From: Enterobacter asburiae
GTDB taxonomy: Bacteria > Pseudomonadota > Gammaproteobacteria > Enterobacterales > Enterobacteriaceae
Direction of reading: 5' to 3'
DNA: 64,000 nt
Assembly (NCBI GenBank): GCA_011754535.1
Contig: JAAQVN010000001.1
Span: 930,001 to 994,000 of the forward strand
Below the pieces are notes generated by a model, which made no database searches, was not told where the DNA came from, and worked only from the letters and a program-made list of their open reading frames with translations. Below are positions 51,985 through 60,244 of this stretch, one piece after another (position 1 is the first letter of the stretch; each line of letters starts with the position of its first letter). The position numbers and the translations under genes are program-made.

Positions 51985-52179
51985 TCAGTCCTGCCTTTTG
52001 TTGCCTCGGGCAATTTTCACTTGTTCAGCAAAATCCAGAGCTTCTTTATAATCAAAACTACGCGTTCTGGCGTTATGCCTGCCGGGTAACGGTGCCGGTA
52101 TTTTAACGCCGAACAGCTTTCCCGTTGTCATCAGCGCATAAACTAATTCAGCCTCACTCACGTCGGCCATCTTTGCCAT
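51985..52179 (-). CDS. Small protein of unknown function
   Basis: A 64-residue protein starting MAKMADVSEAELVYALMTTG; a longer frame starting 20 codons upstream overlaps the previous gene further and is less likely. The content is charged and helical (RSFDYKEALDFAEQVKIARG) and it may be a DNA-binding or adaptor protein, but no family is recognised. It overlaps the pseudo-receiver gene by 26 nt, so the two are coupled. Confidence 0.55.
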   Translation of the reverse strand: MAKMADVSEAELVYALMTTGKLFGVKIPAPLPGRHNARTRSFDYKEALDFAEQVKIARGNKRQD

Positions 52180-52582
52180 AATATTCGTCCTGATACAAAA
52201 ACTTAATTTCACCTGCCTTCCTCCTTTTATAATGTTCAATAATATTGTCGAGATTGGGGAGCATAAAGTTCATGGCATCAATGGTGTCCCGCCAGCCCGC
52301 CAGGGATTCATTTGCTTTTACATACCATGCATGCTGCTCGCTCCGGGGGAGATGGCCGGTGATCAAAACAAGCATGTCGGGTTTTATTCTCCTGATGAAC
52401 TCCAGATACTTCACCAGATGCGTCTTCGTACCAAATGTGTCTGCATCAACAATGCAGAGCATTTTGTCTCGGGCGATAAAGTAATAGCGTGCTAGTTCCG
52501 CAAGGCCCTTTTCGAATAAAAAAGAGTTCGTCCGCACACAAACCCGAATTTTTTCAGGAGTCTGTTTAATTGATTGATCCAT
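52154..52582 (-). CDS. Stand-alone receiver-like (CheY-fold) protein
   Basis: A 142-residue soluble protein with the strand/helix pattern of a receiver domain: strand IRVCVRTNSFLFEKGLAELA, then KMLCIVDADTFG, then KPDMLVLITGHL. It has no recognisable output helix-turn-helix. Key Asp residues of a normal receiver are not all in place (VCVRTN replaces the acidic pair), so it is probably phosphorylation-independent. It is followed by an overlapping 64-residue gene on the same strand. Function unknown; a role in controlling the neighbouring adhesin or secretion genes is possible. Confidence 0.55.
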   Translation of the reverse strand: MDQSIKQTPEKIRVCVRTNSFLFEKGLAELARYYFIARDKMLCIVDADTFGTKTHLVKYLEFIRRIKPDMLVLITGHLPRSEQHAWYVKANESLAGWRDTIDAMNFMLPNLDNIIEHYKRRKAGEIKFLYQDEYYGKDGRRE

Positions 52583-52853
52583 CTTTTGTCTCGCTTATTA
52601 TGGCACAAAGTATGAGATGGCTTTCAAGCCTACTCTTCCAGTCTGAATACTGGCAAGGCAGTATATTCATTCCTCAGAATAAAATAAGGCGGAATGAGTC
52701 TTGCGATTAATAAGAATTGTCTCTGCATCCGTGAGTTAAAAACAAATAAACGATGATTTTATTCAGAGTCATGTTTTACTGTCTGATACATTAAGGTATG
52801 GTCACTGTTGAGCAAATTTGTACTTTTTTATATTTCTCAAAGAGGACATTTTC

Positions 52854-53768
52854 ATGACAAAGACCGTCGTAGCATTAGCCATGCTTAGCGCTTTTTCAAC
52901 GGCATCAGTACTTGCCAGTGACTACGCGCGAATGATCAATATTGAAAACCCTGACCATCTGAAAATCAGGGTTCAGAATGCTATTTATGAAGAGGGTTAC
53001 GATAGCGATTTTATTCCTCATGTCTGGTTTGGTAACGAAGATAACGGCGTGATGAATATCATTGTCGATAATGGTGCGGTGCTGAACGAATCTATTGAAA
53101 ACGGCCTTAACTGCAACTATGCCATGATTGTCAGTAAAGACAACGGCGTCAACTTACAGGCAAACGGGAAAAACTGTCGTTATAAGAAAAAGAGTTACCG
53201 TTCCATTAACTCTCCGGTGATCACCATTATTAATGATTCATCTTTAACGCTTCGCCCCTATTTTTCCGTTAACGGGAATGATTTTTTTGCTGCCGCCAGC
53301 GCGATCATCCCCAACGGGATCCGCATGTTCACCGGGGACAGTGGCGACTGGAAAAAACAGGGCGTTCGCCACGGGGATAACCTGAAAGTGAAGTTTAGCT
53401 ACACGCTGGCAGAGTCGGGTTCGCAAAAAGAGGTCGTCTGCCCGTCTCTTGACACCTTAACGGAAAACCGACTTTATCGCCTTCAGGGCGGTGAGCAAAA
53501 TGCGCTCTGCGTCCTTGAGAGTAATGAGATTCACATTAAAAACGATCGTATTGTTGCCGGATGGAACAAACCTCTGACCAAAGCAGAGCTGCTGCAACGG
53601 ATCGAAGCCACCGCCGCAGACGATGATGTCATCATTGATATGCCAGATGATAAATTCAAGGCCCTCTTTACCCAGCCGGATGAATATAAAATCCCGCTGA
53701 AAGCAGGGGATGCAAAGGCGACGATCACATTAGTGGTTATCAAAGGGACCATTCCCATCGCGCAGTAA
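52854..53768 (+). CDS. Secreted protein of unknown function
   Basis: A 304-residue protein with a signal peptide (1-20, ending SVLA) and four Cys in the mature part (GLNCNYAM, GKNCRYKKK, EVVCPSL, NALCVLES) that could pair. The start at MTKTVVALAML follows AGAGGAC; an upstream in-frame start lacks a ribosome site. The mature sequence is rich in beta-type segments (ITIINDSSLTLRPYFSVNGN). No family recognised. It is convergent with the 518-residue secreted protein, so both may be exported cargo of the region. Confidence 0.7.
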   Translation: MTKTVVALAMLSAFSTASVLASDYARMINIENPDHLKIRVQNAIYEEGYDSDFIPHVWFGNEDNGVMNIIVDNGAVLNESIENGLNCNYAMIVSKDNGVNLQANGKNCRYKKKSYRSINSPVITIINDSSLTLRPYFSVNGNDFFAAASAIIPNGIRMFTGDSGDWKKQGVRHGDNLKVKFSYTLAESGSQKEVVCPSLDTLTENRLYRLQGGEQNALCVLESNEIHIKNDRIVAGWNKPLTKAELLQRIEATAADDDVIIDMPDDKFKALFTQPDEYKIPLKAGDAKATITLVVIKGTIPIAQ

Positions 53769-53802
53769 AAACCGAAATAGGTTAGCGAAAAGCTAACAAG
53801 CC

Positions 53803-53836
53803 GTCAGGCAACATCTCAAAGAGCATGTTGCCTGAC
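53803..53836. terminator. 12-bp inverted repeat between convergent genes
   Basis: GTCAGGCAACAT and ATGTTGCCTGAC form a perfect 12-bp stem with a 10-nt loop. A smaller stem, GTTAGC / GCTAAC, lies just upstream at 53781-53797. No T-runs; the pair probably separates two convergent transcripts. Confidence 0.6.
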
Positions 53837-53847
53837 GCGTCATAGTC

Positions 53848-55404
53848 TTATGGAATGGCGGTCATCACCCATTGTGGTCGATATTTTTGCTCCCCACCTT
53901 TGATACCACACCAGGCCATTAGCGGGTCGGTAACAGCGCCAGTTTTTTCATAGAGTAACATTGTACTGCTCTCCGGGTTGGGTTCGGATGCTTTAACCCC
54001 TGCGGGTAGCCACCATTTGCAGGCAAACTGGGAAACATCGGGTATGGAGCCCGGATCCGGAATGACCTGCGCCACATTGACGCTCGCATAACCTTTCAAT
54101 GATTTCTGAGCGGCAGCCACCTGGTCATTGATGATAAAAGACGTATCGGGAATCGCGCCATCAGGAAAGAATGCTTTAATCTGCGGCCAGATCCGGGCAA
54201 TCGGCATTGCCTGGTTATAACCATTCACCAGCTCACCGCTGGTACTGAGCGCCAGAACACGCTGCGTGTAGTTATCGATCAGCGGCGCACCTACGCCCGG
54301 CTTCATAGGGTTGTTCTTATTACCCATATCGTTGTTGTATGTGCTACAACGATGCCGGAACTGACCCGCTTCGCGGTCGTATAGCTCAATAGCACAGTGG
54401 GTGCCATCTGACTTATTCACTGCAGCATACAAACGCGCATTATCTTTTTTAAACTGCGCCTGCGGCAGATAAAATTCGGTTTTTTGGGTGGCAATGTCGT
54501 TAGCCTTCGTCTCATCTCTTGGATCAATTCCTAAATAACCCAGTGATTTGACAAAATCTTCCTGCGCTTTATCGCCCGCAAAATCTAACGACAATAAACG
54601 ATATTTACCGTCTCTGCTGGATGACTTGCCAAACGCTTTCACTTTGGCCGTTTTCTTTATCTGATAACTGGTACAATCATTTGGATTGACCTCAACCTCC
54701 TGAACAAACCAGACCTCTGTGGTTCTCACCTTTTTATCTTCTTTTAACGGGAAACTGCTCAATACCAGCAGGTCACCATCAACCCCTTTTTCGCCGATGC
54801 GCCATCCGGTATTGTAATGCGGTTTTTCTCGGTCATAGGTATCGCGGATCACCGCGACGGGTTTTGTATAGTTATAGATAAAAGGTGAGTCTTTAAAGCA
54901 GGAGTGCGGGAGCGGGTTTTTGTCACCCGGAATGATATTAAACAATGACATATCCTGAAGCGCTGGCTCGCCCCTGACCTGGAAGGCAATTTCGGCCTGT
55001 CGGGAAGAGGGAAGTGCAGAACCATCGGCAGCTAACAACCGTACCGTTACGCTATCACCAAAGATGGATAATGCATCGAAACTGACATGGTGCTCATCTG
55101 AGCCGCTCAGAATTTTCTCAGCCGCATAACGGTAAACTTCGTTGTTATTTTTACCTGCAATTTCCACTATCGCATCGGCGGGCAGGTTAGCATACGAGAT
55201 ATGGACATCAAGCAGCGCCGCATCTTCTATAACAACCGTCTCCTGCGTTTTATTTTGATTAAGATAATTATCAGCGACCTCCAGTGGGGTATTCGTTGCA
55301 TGATTATTTACCGTTATTGCCTGCTTGCCTGCAAATACAGGAAGGATGCTTTGAGATCCCACGGCCAGTGAAATAAGAAGGTAAGCCAGTCGTTTTTTTG
55401 GCAT
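53848..55404 (-). CDS. Secreted protein with a degenerate trypsin-like domain
   Basis: A 518-residue protein with a signal peptide (about 1-25, ending PVFA) and a linker region to about 165. A domain follows whose pattern recalls S1 peptidases: NTGWRIG (about 198-204), LLVLSSF (about 212-218, where the catalytic His region would be), YRLLSLDFAG and GVGAPLID (about 370-377, where GDSGGP would be). None of the three catalytic residues is clearly present, so it is probably not an active protease. Several Cys are available for disulfides. It follows the pseudopilin operon on the same strand after a 127-nt gap and could be its cargo. Confidence 0.65.
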   Translation of the reverse strand: MPKKRLAYLLISLAVGSQSILPVFAGKQAITVNNHATNTPLEVADNYLNQNKTQETVVIEDAALLDVHISYANLPADAIVEIAGKNNNEVYRYAAEKILSGSDEHHVSFDALSIFGDSVTVRLLAADGSALPSSRQAEIAFQVRGEPALQDMSLFNIIPGDKNPLPHSCFKDSPFIYNYTKPVAVIRDTYDREKPHYNTGWRIGEKGVDGDLLVLSSFPLKEDKKVRTTEVWFVQEVEVNPNDCTSYQIKKTAKVKAFGKSSSRDGKYRLLSLDFAGDKAQEDFVKSLGYLGIDPRDETKANDIATQKTEFYLPQAQFKKDNARLYAAVNKSDGTHCAIELYDREAGQFRHRCSTYNNDMGNKNNPMKPGVGAPLIDNYTQRVLALSTSGELVNGYNQAMPIARIWPQIKAFFPDGAIPDTSFIINDQVAAAQKSLKGYASVNVAQVIPDPGSIPDVSQFACKWWLPAGVKASEPNPESSTMLLYEKTGAVTDPLMAWCGIKGGEQKYRPQWVMTAIP

Positions 55405-55531
55405 ATACGCACTCTCCAGTTTGTGTATTTCCGCACGTCCAGAGTGACGATCAATAACATGCCCGCCATGGCCCCGCTGGTAAGAAAAAGATATATTTTT
55501 ATGATATTGTGTCTAACACCGTATTATTCCA

Positions 55532-56020
55532 TTAGCGACCACAGGCCGCAGGCAGCGGGGCCTGCGGATCGCTCTCTACCTGAAATTTCCAGTCGTAATA
55601 CGTTTTGGCTTTGGCAAACTGTTTTGGATCGTGACGAAAGCCGGTTTTTTTCCGTGGTGTACCTTTTCCGAGACTGCGCACGCCAATCCATCGCCCCTGA
55701 GGGTCGAGGATCATTCCCCAGTTTTTACTCCCGGTTAGCGGGTCGGCGTAGTGCTGGCGCAGGTGATAAAGCGGTTTTCGCCCGCGTTTATCAATAAGTA
55801 GCTGTTCAAAACGCACGGGAAAACAGCCATCACCGTTGCCGCGGTAGGCTTGTATTGCTGCGCGGATTTGATCGCCGCGAAATAAAAGCTCAGCCTCCTG
55901 CTGCGCCTGATAACGCATCTGCACCTCGTCGCGGCTTTTCAGCAGCGACAACGCCAGCGTGGAGAGCGCAATCAGCAGCAAAAGATAGGTAAAGCCTCCC
56001 TGTTGTTTAATCGAACGCAT
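55532..56020 (-). CDS. Minor pseudopilin lacking Glu5
   Basis: A 162-residue protein with a prepilin leader MRSIKQQGG cut before FTYLLLLIALSTLAL, and a soluble domain (about 40-162) with YADPLTGSKNWGMILDPQGR. The mature residue 5 is Leu instead of the usual Glu, as in tip pseudopilins of the GspK type and similar initiators. The start at MRSIKQQ was chosen because the upstream extension is inside the preceding gene. It overlaps the second pseudopilin gene by 14 nt. It is the last gene of the overlapping secretion operon. Confidence 0.85.
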   Translation of the reverse strand: MRSIKQQGGFTYLLLLIALSTLALSLLKSRDEVQMRYQAQQEAELLFRGDQIRAAIQAYRGNGDGCFPVRFEQLLIDKRGRKPLYHLRQHYADPLTGSKNWGMILDPQGRWIGVRSLGKGTPRKKTGFRHDPKQFAKAKTYYDWKFQVESDPQAPLPAACGR

Positions 56021-56369
56021 CGGGATGATCCTGCCCGGGTTTAGGTGGCGTCTCGACGTCAATAATTTGCCCTTCGTCATCGGTCTTCGCTTCCCAGATA
56101 TCGCGGCGGTTGGTGATCGGATCCAGCGGCATCTGGCGCAGGTAACCGGCCTCGATCAGATCCTCCAGGCTGTATGGCCCCGCCAGGCGATCGCGGCGGT
56201 AGTGATCGATCGCGCTGCGCAGCGCATGCAGGTTATGCTCGCGCACCACCTCTTTGGCTCTGTCCGCGTGCTGGAAAAATCGTGGGGCGACAAGGGTCAT
56301 CAATGTCGCGATGATTGCCATCACCACCAGCAGCTCGATGAGCGTAAAACCTTTTTCACCATTGCGCAT
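56007..56369 (-). CDS. Pseudopilin (GspG/H-like), second of three
   Basis: A 120-residue prepilin with leader MRNGEKG cut before FTLIELLVVMAIIATLMTLV, carrying Glu5. The soluble part contains PLDPITNRRDIWEAKTDDEG, similar to the C-terminal region of GspG-type major pseudopilins. The start at MRNGEKG is favoured over four residues upstream. It overlaps both neighbours, the first pseudopilin gene by 14 nt and the third by 14 nt. Confidence 0.88.
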   Translation of the reverse strand: MRNGEKGFTLIELLVVMAIIATLMTLVAPRFFQHADRAKEVVREHNLHALRSAIDHYRRDRLAGPYSLEDLIEAGYLRQMPLDPITNRRDIWEAKTDDEGQIIDVETPPKPGQDHPDAFD

Positions 56370-56832
56370 AGGGCACTCCATTCAAACCGCTGGCCGTACT
56401 GGTGCTGCTGACATCAAACACGTCTTTCCCTCCGCCGCTGAAATCGCCGGGTGGCTGTGTGGATGCGCGTAACCGCCAGGTCTCTTCATCATTTTTTCCC
56501 TCGCAATCGCACATCGGATCGCGCGGAATATGGCGCAGAAAGTAGATCATCGCGCCAGTGGGCGACGTCTTATCCCGCACGCCTTCCACCAGGCTTTTTA
56601 GCGACGGCGGGTATCCGGATTCGCTGGTTTTTTTCTCAATGATGCCGTCCACGCTTGCCTGGTGATAACGGTCAATGGCATCGCGCAGCGTGCGCAGCGA
56701 CTCGCGTAGCTGCGTCTCCTGCTGCCGCTGGTGGTAGTTACGCATCAGCGGCGCTGCGGCAGCGGCAAGCGTGGCGAGTAGCGCCAGCGTGACGATCATC
56801 TCAATCAAGGTAAAACCGCGCTGGCGCTGCAT
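56356..56832 (-). CDS. Pseudopilin (GspG-like), first of three
   Basis: A 158-residue prepilin with a short leader MQRQRG cut before FTLIEMIVTLALLATLAAAA, with Glu5. The soluble part has HIPRDPMCDCEGKNDEETWR, a Cys-pair variant of the GspG calcium-site region. The first base of its ATG is shared with the secretin stop codon (TAATG), so translation is tightly coupled. It may be the major subunit of the pseudopilus. Confidence 0.88.
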   Translation of the reverse strand: MQRQRGFTLIEMIVTLALLATLAAAAAPLMRNYHQRQQETQLRESLRTLRDAIDRYHQASVDGIIEKKTSESGYPPSLKSLVEGVRDKTSPTGAMIYFLRHIPRDPMCDCEGKNDEETWRLRASTQPPGDFSGGGKDVFDVSSTSTASGLNGVPYAQW

Positions 56833-58715
56833 TACGATGCTCCGTTTTCCGTTTCAGACTCATCGAGGATCGGTGGCGGCAGGGTTGCCGCGCGGTCAGG
56901 GAAATGAGCCGGCGGCGCAAGCGCCGGTGCGGTAAACCCGCTGCCAGGCTCGTCGCGCTGCAGGTCGCGCAGCTGGATGCTGTCGCCCGTTAAATCGTCG
57001 CTGCCCATCTCAATGGTACTGACGTGGCTTCCCGGTAAATCGAGGTTGCGTTCGATGGTCGGCGTAATTAACAGCACGACCTCCGTGCGCTCTTTATTGT
57101 CGGAATTGCTGCTAAACAGGCGGCCCAGCCCTGGGATGTCACTTAATAATGGCGTTCCTTTTTGGGTCGTGGTTTCATCCTGCTTGATCAGCCCTGCCAG
57201 CATCTGGGTCTCGCCGTTCATACTGCTGAGCGTGGTATTGGCTTCGCGTTTCGTGGTGCGGTAATACTTTGCGCCGTTCTCACCGGGTTCCTCGGCACCC
57301 AGGGCACTGAGCGTGAACTTCACCTCCATTGAGATATTGTCATCCATACTGACTTCCGGAGTGACTTCCAGCTTCAGGCCGACATCCTGATAATCCACTT
57401 TCTGTTGCGAAATACCGTCGTTGACGGTTGTGGTCAGTACCGGGATAGTTTGACCAATATCGACCAATGCTTTTTTATTGTTTTTCACCCGGATCCGCGG
57501 GTTTGCCAGCACTCTGGCGTTGCTCAACACCTTTTTCATGTCAATGGTCATATTGTCGACATCGACCATGATATTTTTGGCGCTCAGGTCGCCCAGCGGG
57601 ATCCCACTTCCCTTTAAATCACCGTCTTTACTTTTGGCAAAACCCGCGCTGATGGTTTGCGGCAACTTCACGCCAAGCGCTTCAAGATCGTTGGTATTCA
57701 CCTCCAGCACCTCAACGGCCAGCGTGACCTCCGCTTCAGGCCGGTCGAGCGTCACTAACAGGCGCTCCGCTTTTTCCACGCTCTCTTTTGGCCCGCGCAG
57801 GGTGACGGAGTTGGTTCGCTCATCAACGTGCACATCCTTCAGCTTGACCATGTTGCGCAGGGCGACATTGACATCTTTCGCTTTCGCGTAGCCCAGGAAG
57901 ATGGTTTTGACGACCACGTCACGATAAATCTTCTCTTTTTGCGCGGTAGCGGGGTAGATCAGCAACGTATTGCTGTTCAGCACTTTTTTCCGCAGGTTAT
58001 TCGACAACAGCAGCACGTTGATGGCATCTTCCGCAGTGGTGCGTTTGGCGATAAGGCTGCCGGTGGTGCTGGAAGAAATATCTTTGTCGAAGATGATATT
58101 GACCCCGGTCATCTGGCTGATGGTGTTAAAGATGGCCATCAGGCTGTGCTCGCGAAAATTAAGCGCAATCGTTTTTTGCAGCTCCCGGTTCAGACGCTGC
58201 TCCGGCTGGTTGATCCGTGAAACCTCACGCATCAGATGATCGCGCAGGGCGCGCGCCTGTGGCCAGTTAGGGTCCTCTTCCAGCACCTGCTGGATTTTGT
58301 GCAGCGCGCGTGCCGGGTCGCGGGTGCTGTTAGCCACCGCCTCCTTATACAACGTGTCCAGCGCCCGACGGGCATCGAGTTTACGTAGCCCCTGCAGGGC
58401 GCGCAGGTTGCCGGGCTCATAGGTAAGCGCATCGCGCCACATTTGCGTCGCCAGGGTGTAGTTATTCTGACGCACCGCGAGATCGGCATTTTTCAGGTAG
58501 TCATTTACCAGCTTTTTGCTGATATCAGCCTGCTCGGCGCGAAGCGCAATATCCTGCGGACTGGCAATGCGCTGTTGGTCTATTTCCTTCAGCCGCTTAA
58601 CCAGTACCTGTGGCGAGGCGGTCACCGATTCCCGGGCCGGAGGCGCCGCACGTTGTGCACAGCCGCTCAGTAGCGCGCATGACAACAAAAAAGTGAGAGC
58701 AATTGTTTTTTTCAT
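56832..58715 (-). CDS. gspD: Secretin with TPR N-terminus (GspD/MshL/PilQ-type)
   Basis: A 627-residue outer-membrane secretin. A lipobox CALLSGCAQ places the acyl-Cys at residue 19, and TPR-like helices (about 60-170: QMWRDALTYEPGNLRALQGL) follow. An STN/N0 domain (about 180-255, LNFREHSLMAIFNTISQMTG) and an N1-type KH domain (TIFLGYAKAKDVNVALRNMV) come next. The secretin core (about 330-560) has SMNGETQMLAGLI and TPLLSDIPGLGRLFSS. The C-terminal tail is Pro-rich. The TPR extension is unlike classic E. coli GspD and resembles secretins of MSHA-type and beta-proteobacterial systems. The ORF is followed directly by the pseudopilins. Confidence 0.92.
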   Translation of the reverse strand: MKKTIALTFLLSCALLSGCAQRAAPPARESVTASPQVLVKRLKEIDQQRIASPQDIALRAEQADISKKLVNDYLKNADLAVRQNNYTLATQMWRDALTYEPGNLRALQGLRKLDARRALDTLYKEAVANSTRDPARALHKIQQVLEEDPNWPQARALRDHLMREVSRINQPEQRLNRELQKTIALNFREHSLMAIFNTISQMTGVNIIFDKDISSSTTGSLIAKRTTAEDAINVLLLSNNLRKKVLNSNTLLIYPATAQKEKIYRDVVVKTIFLGYAKAKDVNVALRNMVKLKDVHVDERTNSVTLRGPKESVEKAERLLVTLDRPEAEVTLAVEVLEVNTNDLEALGVKLPQTISAGFAKSKDGDLKGSGIPLGDLSAKNIMVDVDNMTIDMKKVLSNARVLANPRIRVKNNKKALVDIGQTIPVLTTTVNDGISQQKVDYQDVGLKLEVTPEVSMDDNISMEVKFTLSALGAEEPGENGAKYYRTTKREANTTLSSMNGETQMLAGLIKQDETTTQKGTPLLSDIPGLGRLFSSNSDNKERTEVVLLITPTIERNLDLPGSHVSTIEMGSDDLTGDSIQLRDLQRDEPGSGFTAPALAPPAHFPDRAATLPPPILDESETENGAS

Positions 58716-58717
58716 GA

Positions 58718-59230
58718 TTAATGTGTCGGTTCCGATTGCAGTTCATCCAGTTCCAGCCGCTGCTGGGTATGGGTGGGCTGCCATTCAAACAGGAGGTGGT
58801 CGTTCGCCACCGCTTTTAAAATCCAGTTGTTGACCGGCGAGCTACCGATCCAGATCCTGCCGTCCGCTCTGCAGTGCTCGCAGACCGGCCAGGTCTCTTT
58901 GCCATCCGTCAGCACAACGATCCTCTGACGGTTTTCCCACCAGGCGCCGAGAAGCTGGAACGGTAGCGGCGGTGCGGTCGGTATTGCCTCTTCAGGCCGA
59001 TCGCTGTCCGGCTGCTCTTCTGCCGCGTCTTGCGCCCTGCTGTGTGGGGTTGAAAAGAGATCGACGCGCGTTGGGTGAGCCGTCTCAGGCTTTGCCGGCG
59101 CGGGGCGCGGGCGTGAGACCGGCTGCACCTCAGGCGGCGCTTGCGATATCTCTTCATCGGCAAACTGGCTCCAGAACACAGCACCGGCTGTCAGCACCAG
59201 TGCGAGCTGTAAATAGCGCGGCAGTTTCAT
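58718..59230 (-). CDS. PilP/GspC-like inner-membrane component
   Basis: A 170-residue protein with an N-terminal membrane anchor (about 7-22), a long Pro/Glu-rich linker (about 25-95) and a small C-terminal domain (about 100-160, FQLLGAWWENRQRIVVLTDG). It matches the plan of PilP and GspC, which join the inner-membrane assembly platform to the secretin. It ends 2 nt before the secretin gene, consistent with that role. Identification is by architecture and position. Confidence 0.72.
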   Translation of the reverse strand: MKLPRYLQLALVLTAGAVFWSQFADEEISQAPPEVQPVSRPRPAPAKPETAHPTRVDLFSTPHSRAQDAAEEQPDSDRPEEAIPTAPPLPFQLLGAWWENRQRIVVLTDGKETWPVCEHCRADGRIWIGSSPVNNWILKAVANDHLLFEWQPTHTQQRLELDELQSEPTH

Positions 59231-59745
59231 GGCGACTCCTTCAACAGACGAAGCTGCACGGTGGCGCTGAGCTGGCTTTCCGATGGCCCGGCGCGCCGCA
59301 GGCTTAGCTGCTCAATGCGTAACGGCAGGGTGCGGCTCAGCGTTTCCAGCGCGTCCACCAGCGGCAGATATTCACCGCGCAGCGGAATATCCAGCCGTAG
59401 CGCGGTTTTACCGTCGTCGTTTTCCAGCTGGTAGCGGCTGGCGTCCACCTTCATTCCCCGGCTCCTGAGCTGCTCAAAAATGAGCCTGACCTGCTGATAT
59501 TCTCCGAGGCTGATGCGGTTCTGGAGTTCCGGCTGCTGTTTATCCAGCGGCAGCGCGGTTTGTAGCTGCGTCTGGATCCGGGCAAGGTTCTCCTGCAAAT
59601 GAATGGTGTGCGGCCGCACGCCGCCCAGCCATAACACCAGCAGCCCAGCGGGAAGCCCGGCGAGCACGAGCGGAAGCGTTCCGATGCGTCCGGCAAACAA
59701 CGCCGCCTGCCAGCGCAGCACGGCGGATTTATTCTGAAGCCGCAT
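59227..59745 (-). CDS. PilO/GspM-like platform protein
   Basis: A 172-residue protein with a membrane helix (about 22-42, TLPLVLAGLPAGLLVLWLGG), a coiled-coil-like stretch (NLARIQTQLQTALPLDKQQP) and a ferredoxin-like periplasmic domain (about 85-172, RLDIPLRGEYLPLVDALETL). This matches PilO/GspM. It overlaps the PilN-like gene upstream by 17 nt and the PilP-like gene downstream by 4 nt (ATGA). Confidence 0.75.
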   Translation of the reverse strand: MRLQNKSAVLRWQAALFAGRIGTLPLVLAGLPAGLLVLWLGGVRPHTIHLQENLARIQTQLQTALPLDKQQPELQNRISLGEYQQVRLIFEQLRSRGMKVDASRYQLENDDGKTALRLDIPLRGEYLPLVDALETLSRTLPLRIEQLSLRRAGPSESQLSATVQLRLLKESP

Positions 59746-60244
59746 GGTGCTCCTCCGTCGTCACCTTGACGTCGAGTACCGCGTTAATCGGCCAGGCGGG
59801 ATCGCCCTGCGCCGACTGGCGATGGTTCTCCAGCACCACATGCGCGGGCAACTGCTGTAGCCGCTCGCTAAAGGCGAGCAGGGCGTCAAGATTGCTTGCA
59901 TTCACCGTCAGTCGCGCATCGCCTTTACTGGCAATGACGTCAATGCTCAGTAGCGCAATATCAGGAGTTAGCACGCTGCCGATGTTGTCCAGCAATTTGA
60001 TAGCTGGTGGGACGGCCTGTAGCTGCTGAGACATGCGCAACCGGCGCTGCTCTGCTTCACGCAGCTGGCGCAGAGCCTGCTGCCGTTGGGCGAGCTGCTG
60101 CTGTACCTTCGACGTCTCCAGCTCAATGCGCTGGTGCTCAAACAGGCCATACACTACGGCGCTGGCGAGCGGTAAACAGAGGAGTCCGGTTAACAGCAGC
60201 GTGCGTGCGGCCCACGGGGTGCTACGCGTAAACAGCGGTGCCAT
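59729..60244 (-). CDS. PilN/GspL-periplasmic-like platform protein
   Basis: A 171-residue protein with a membrane helix (about 14-33), a coiled coil (about 35-75, QQQLAQRQQALRQLREAEQR) and a periplasmic ferredoxin-like domain (about 80-165). This is the PilN plan. It overlaps the PilM-like gene by 23 nt and the PilO-like gene by 17 nt. Together they would replace the single GspL of classic type II systems. Confidence 0.75.
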   Translation of the reverse strand: MAPLFTRSTPWAARTLLLTGLLCLPLASAVVYGLFEHQRIELETSKVQQQLAQRQQALRQLREAEQRRLRMSQQLQAVPPAIKLLDNIGSVLTPDIALLSIDVIASKGDARLTVNASNLDALLAFSERLQQLPAHVVLENHRQSAQGDPAWPINAVLDVKVTTEEHHAASE

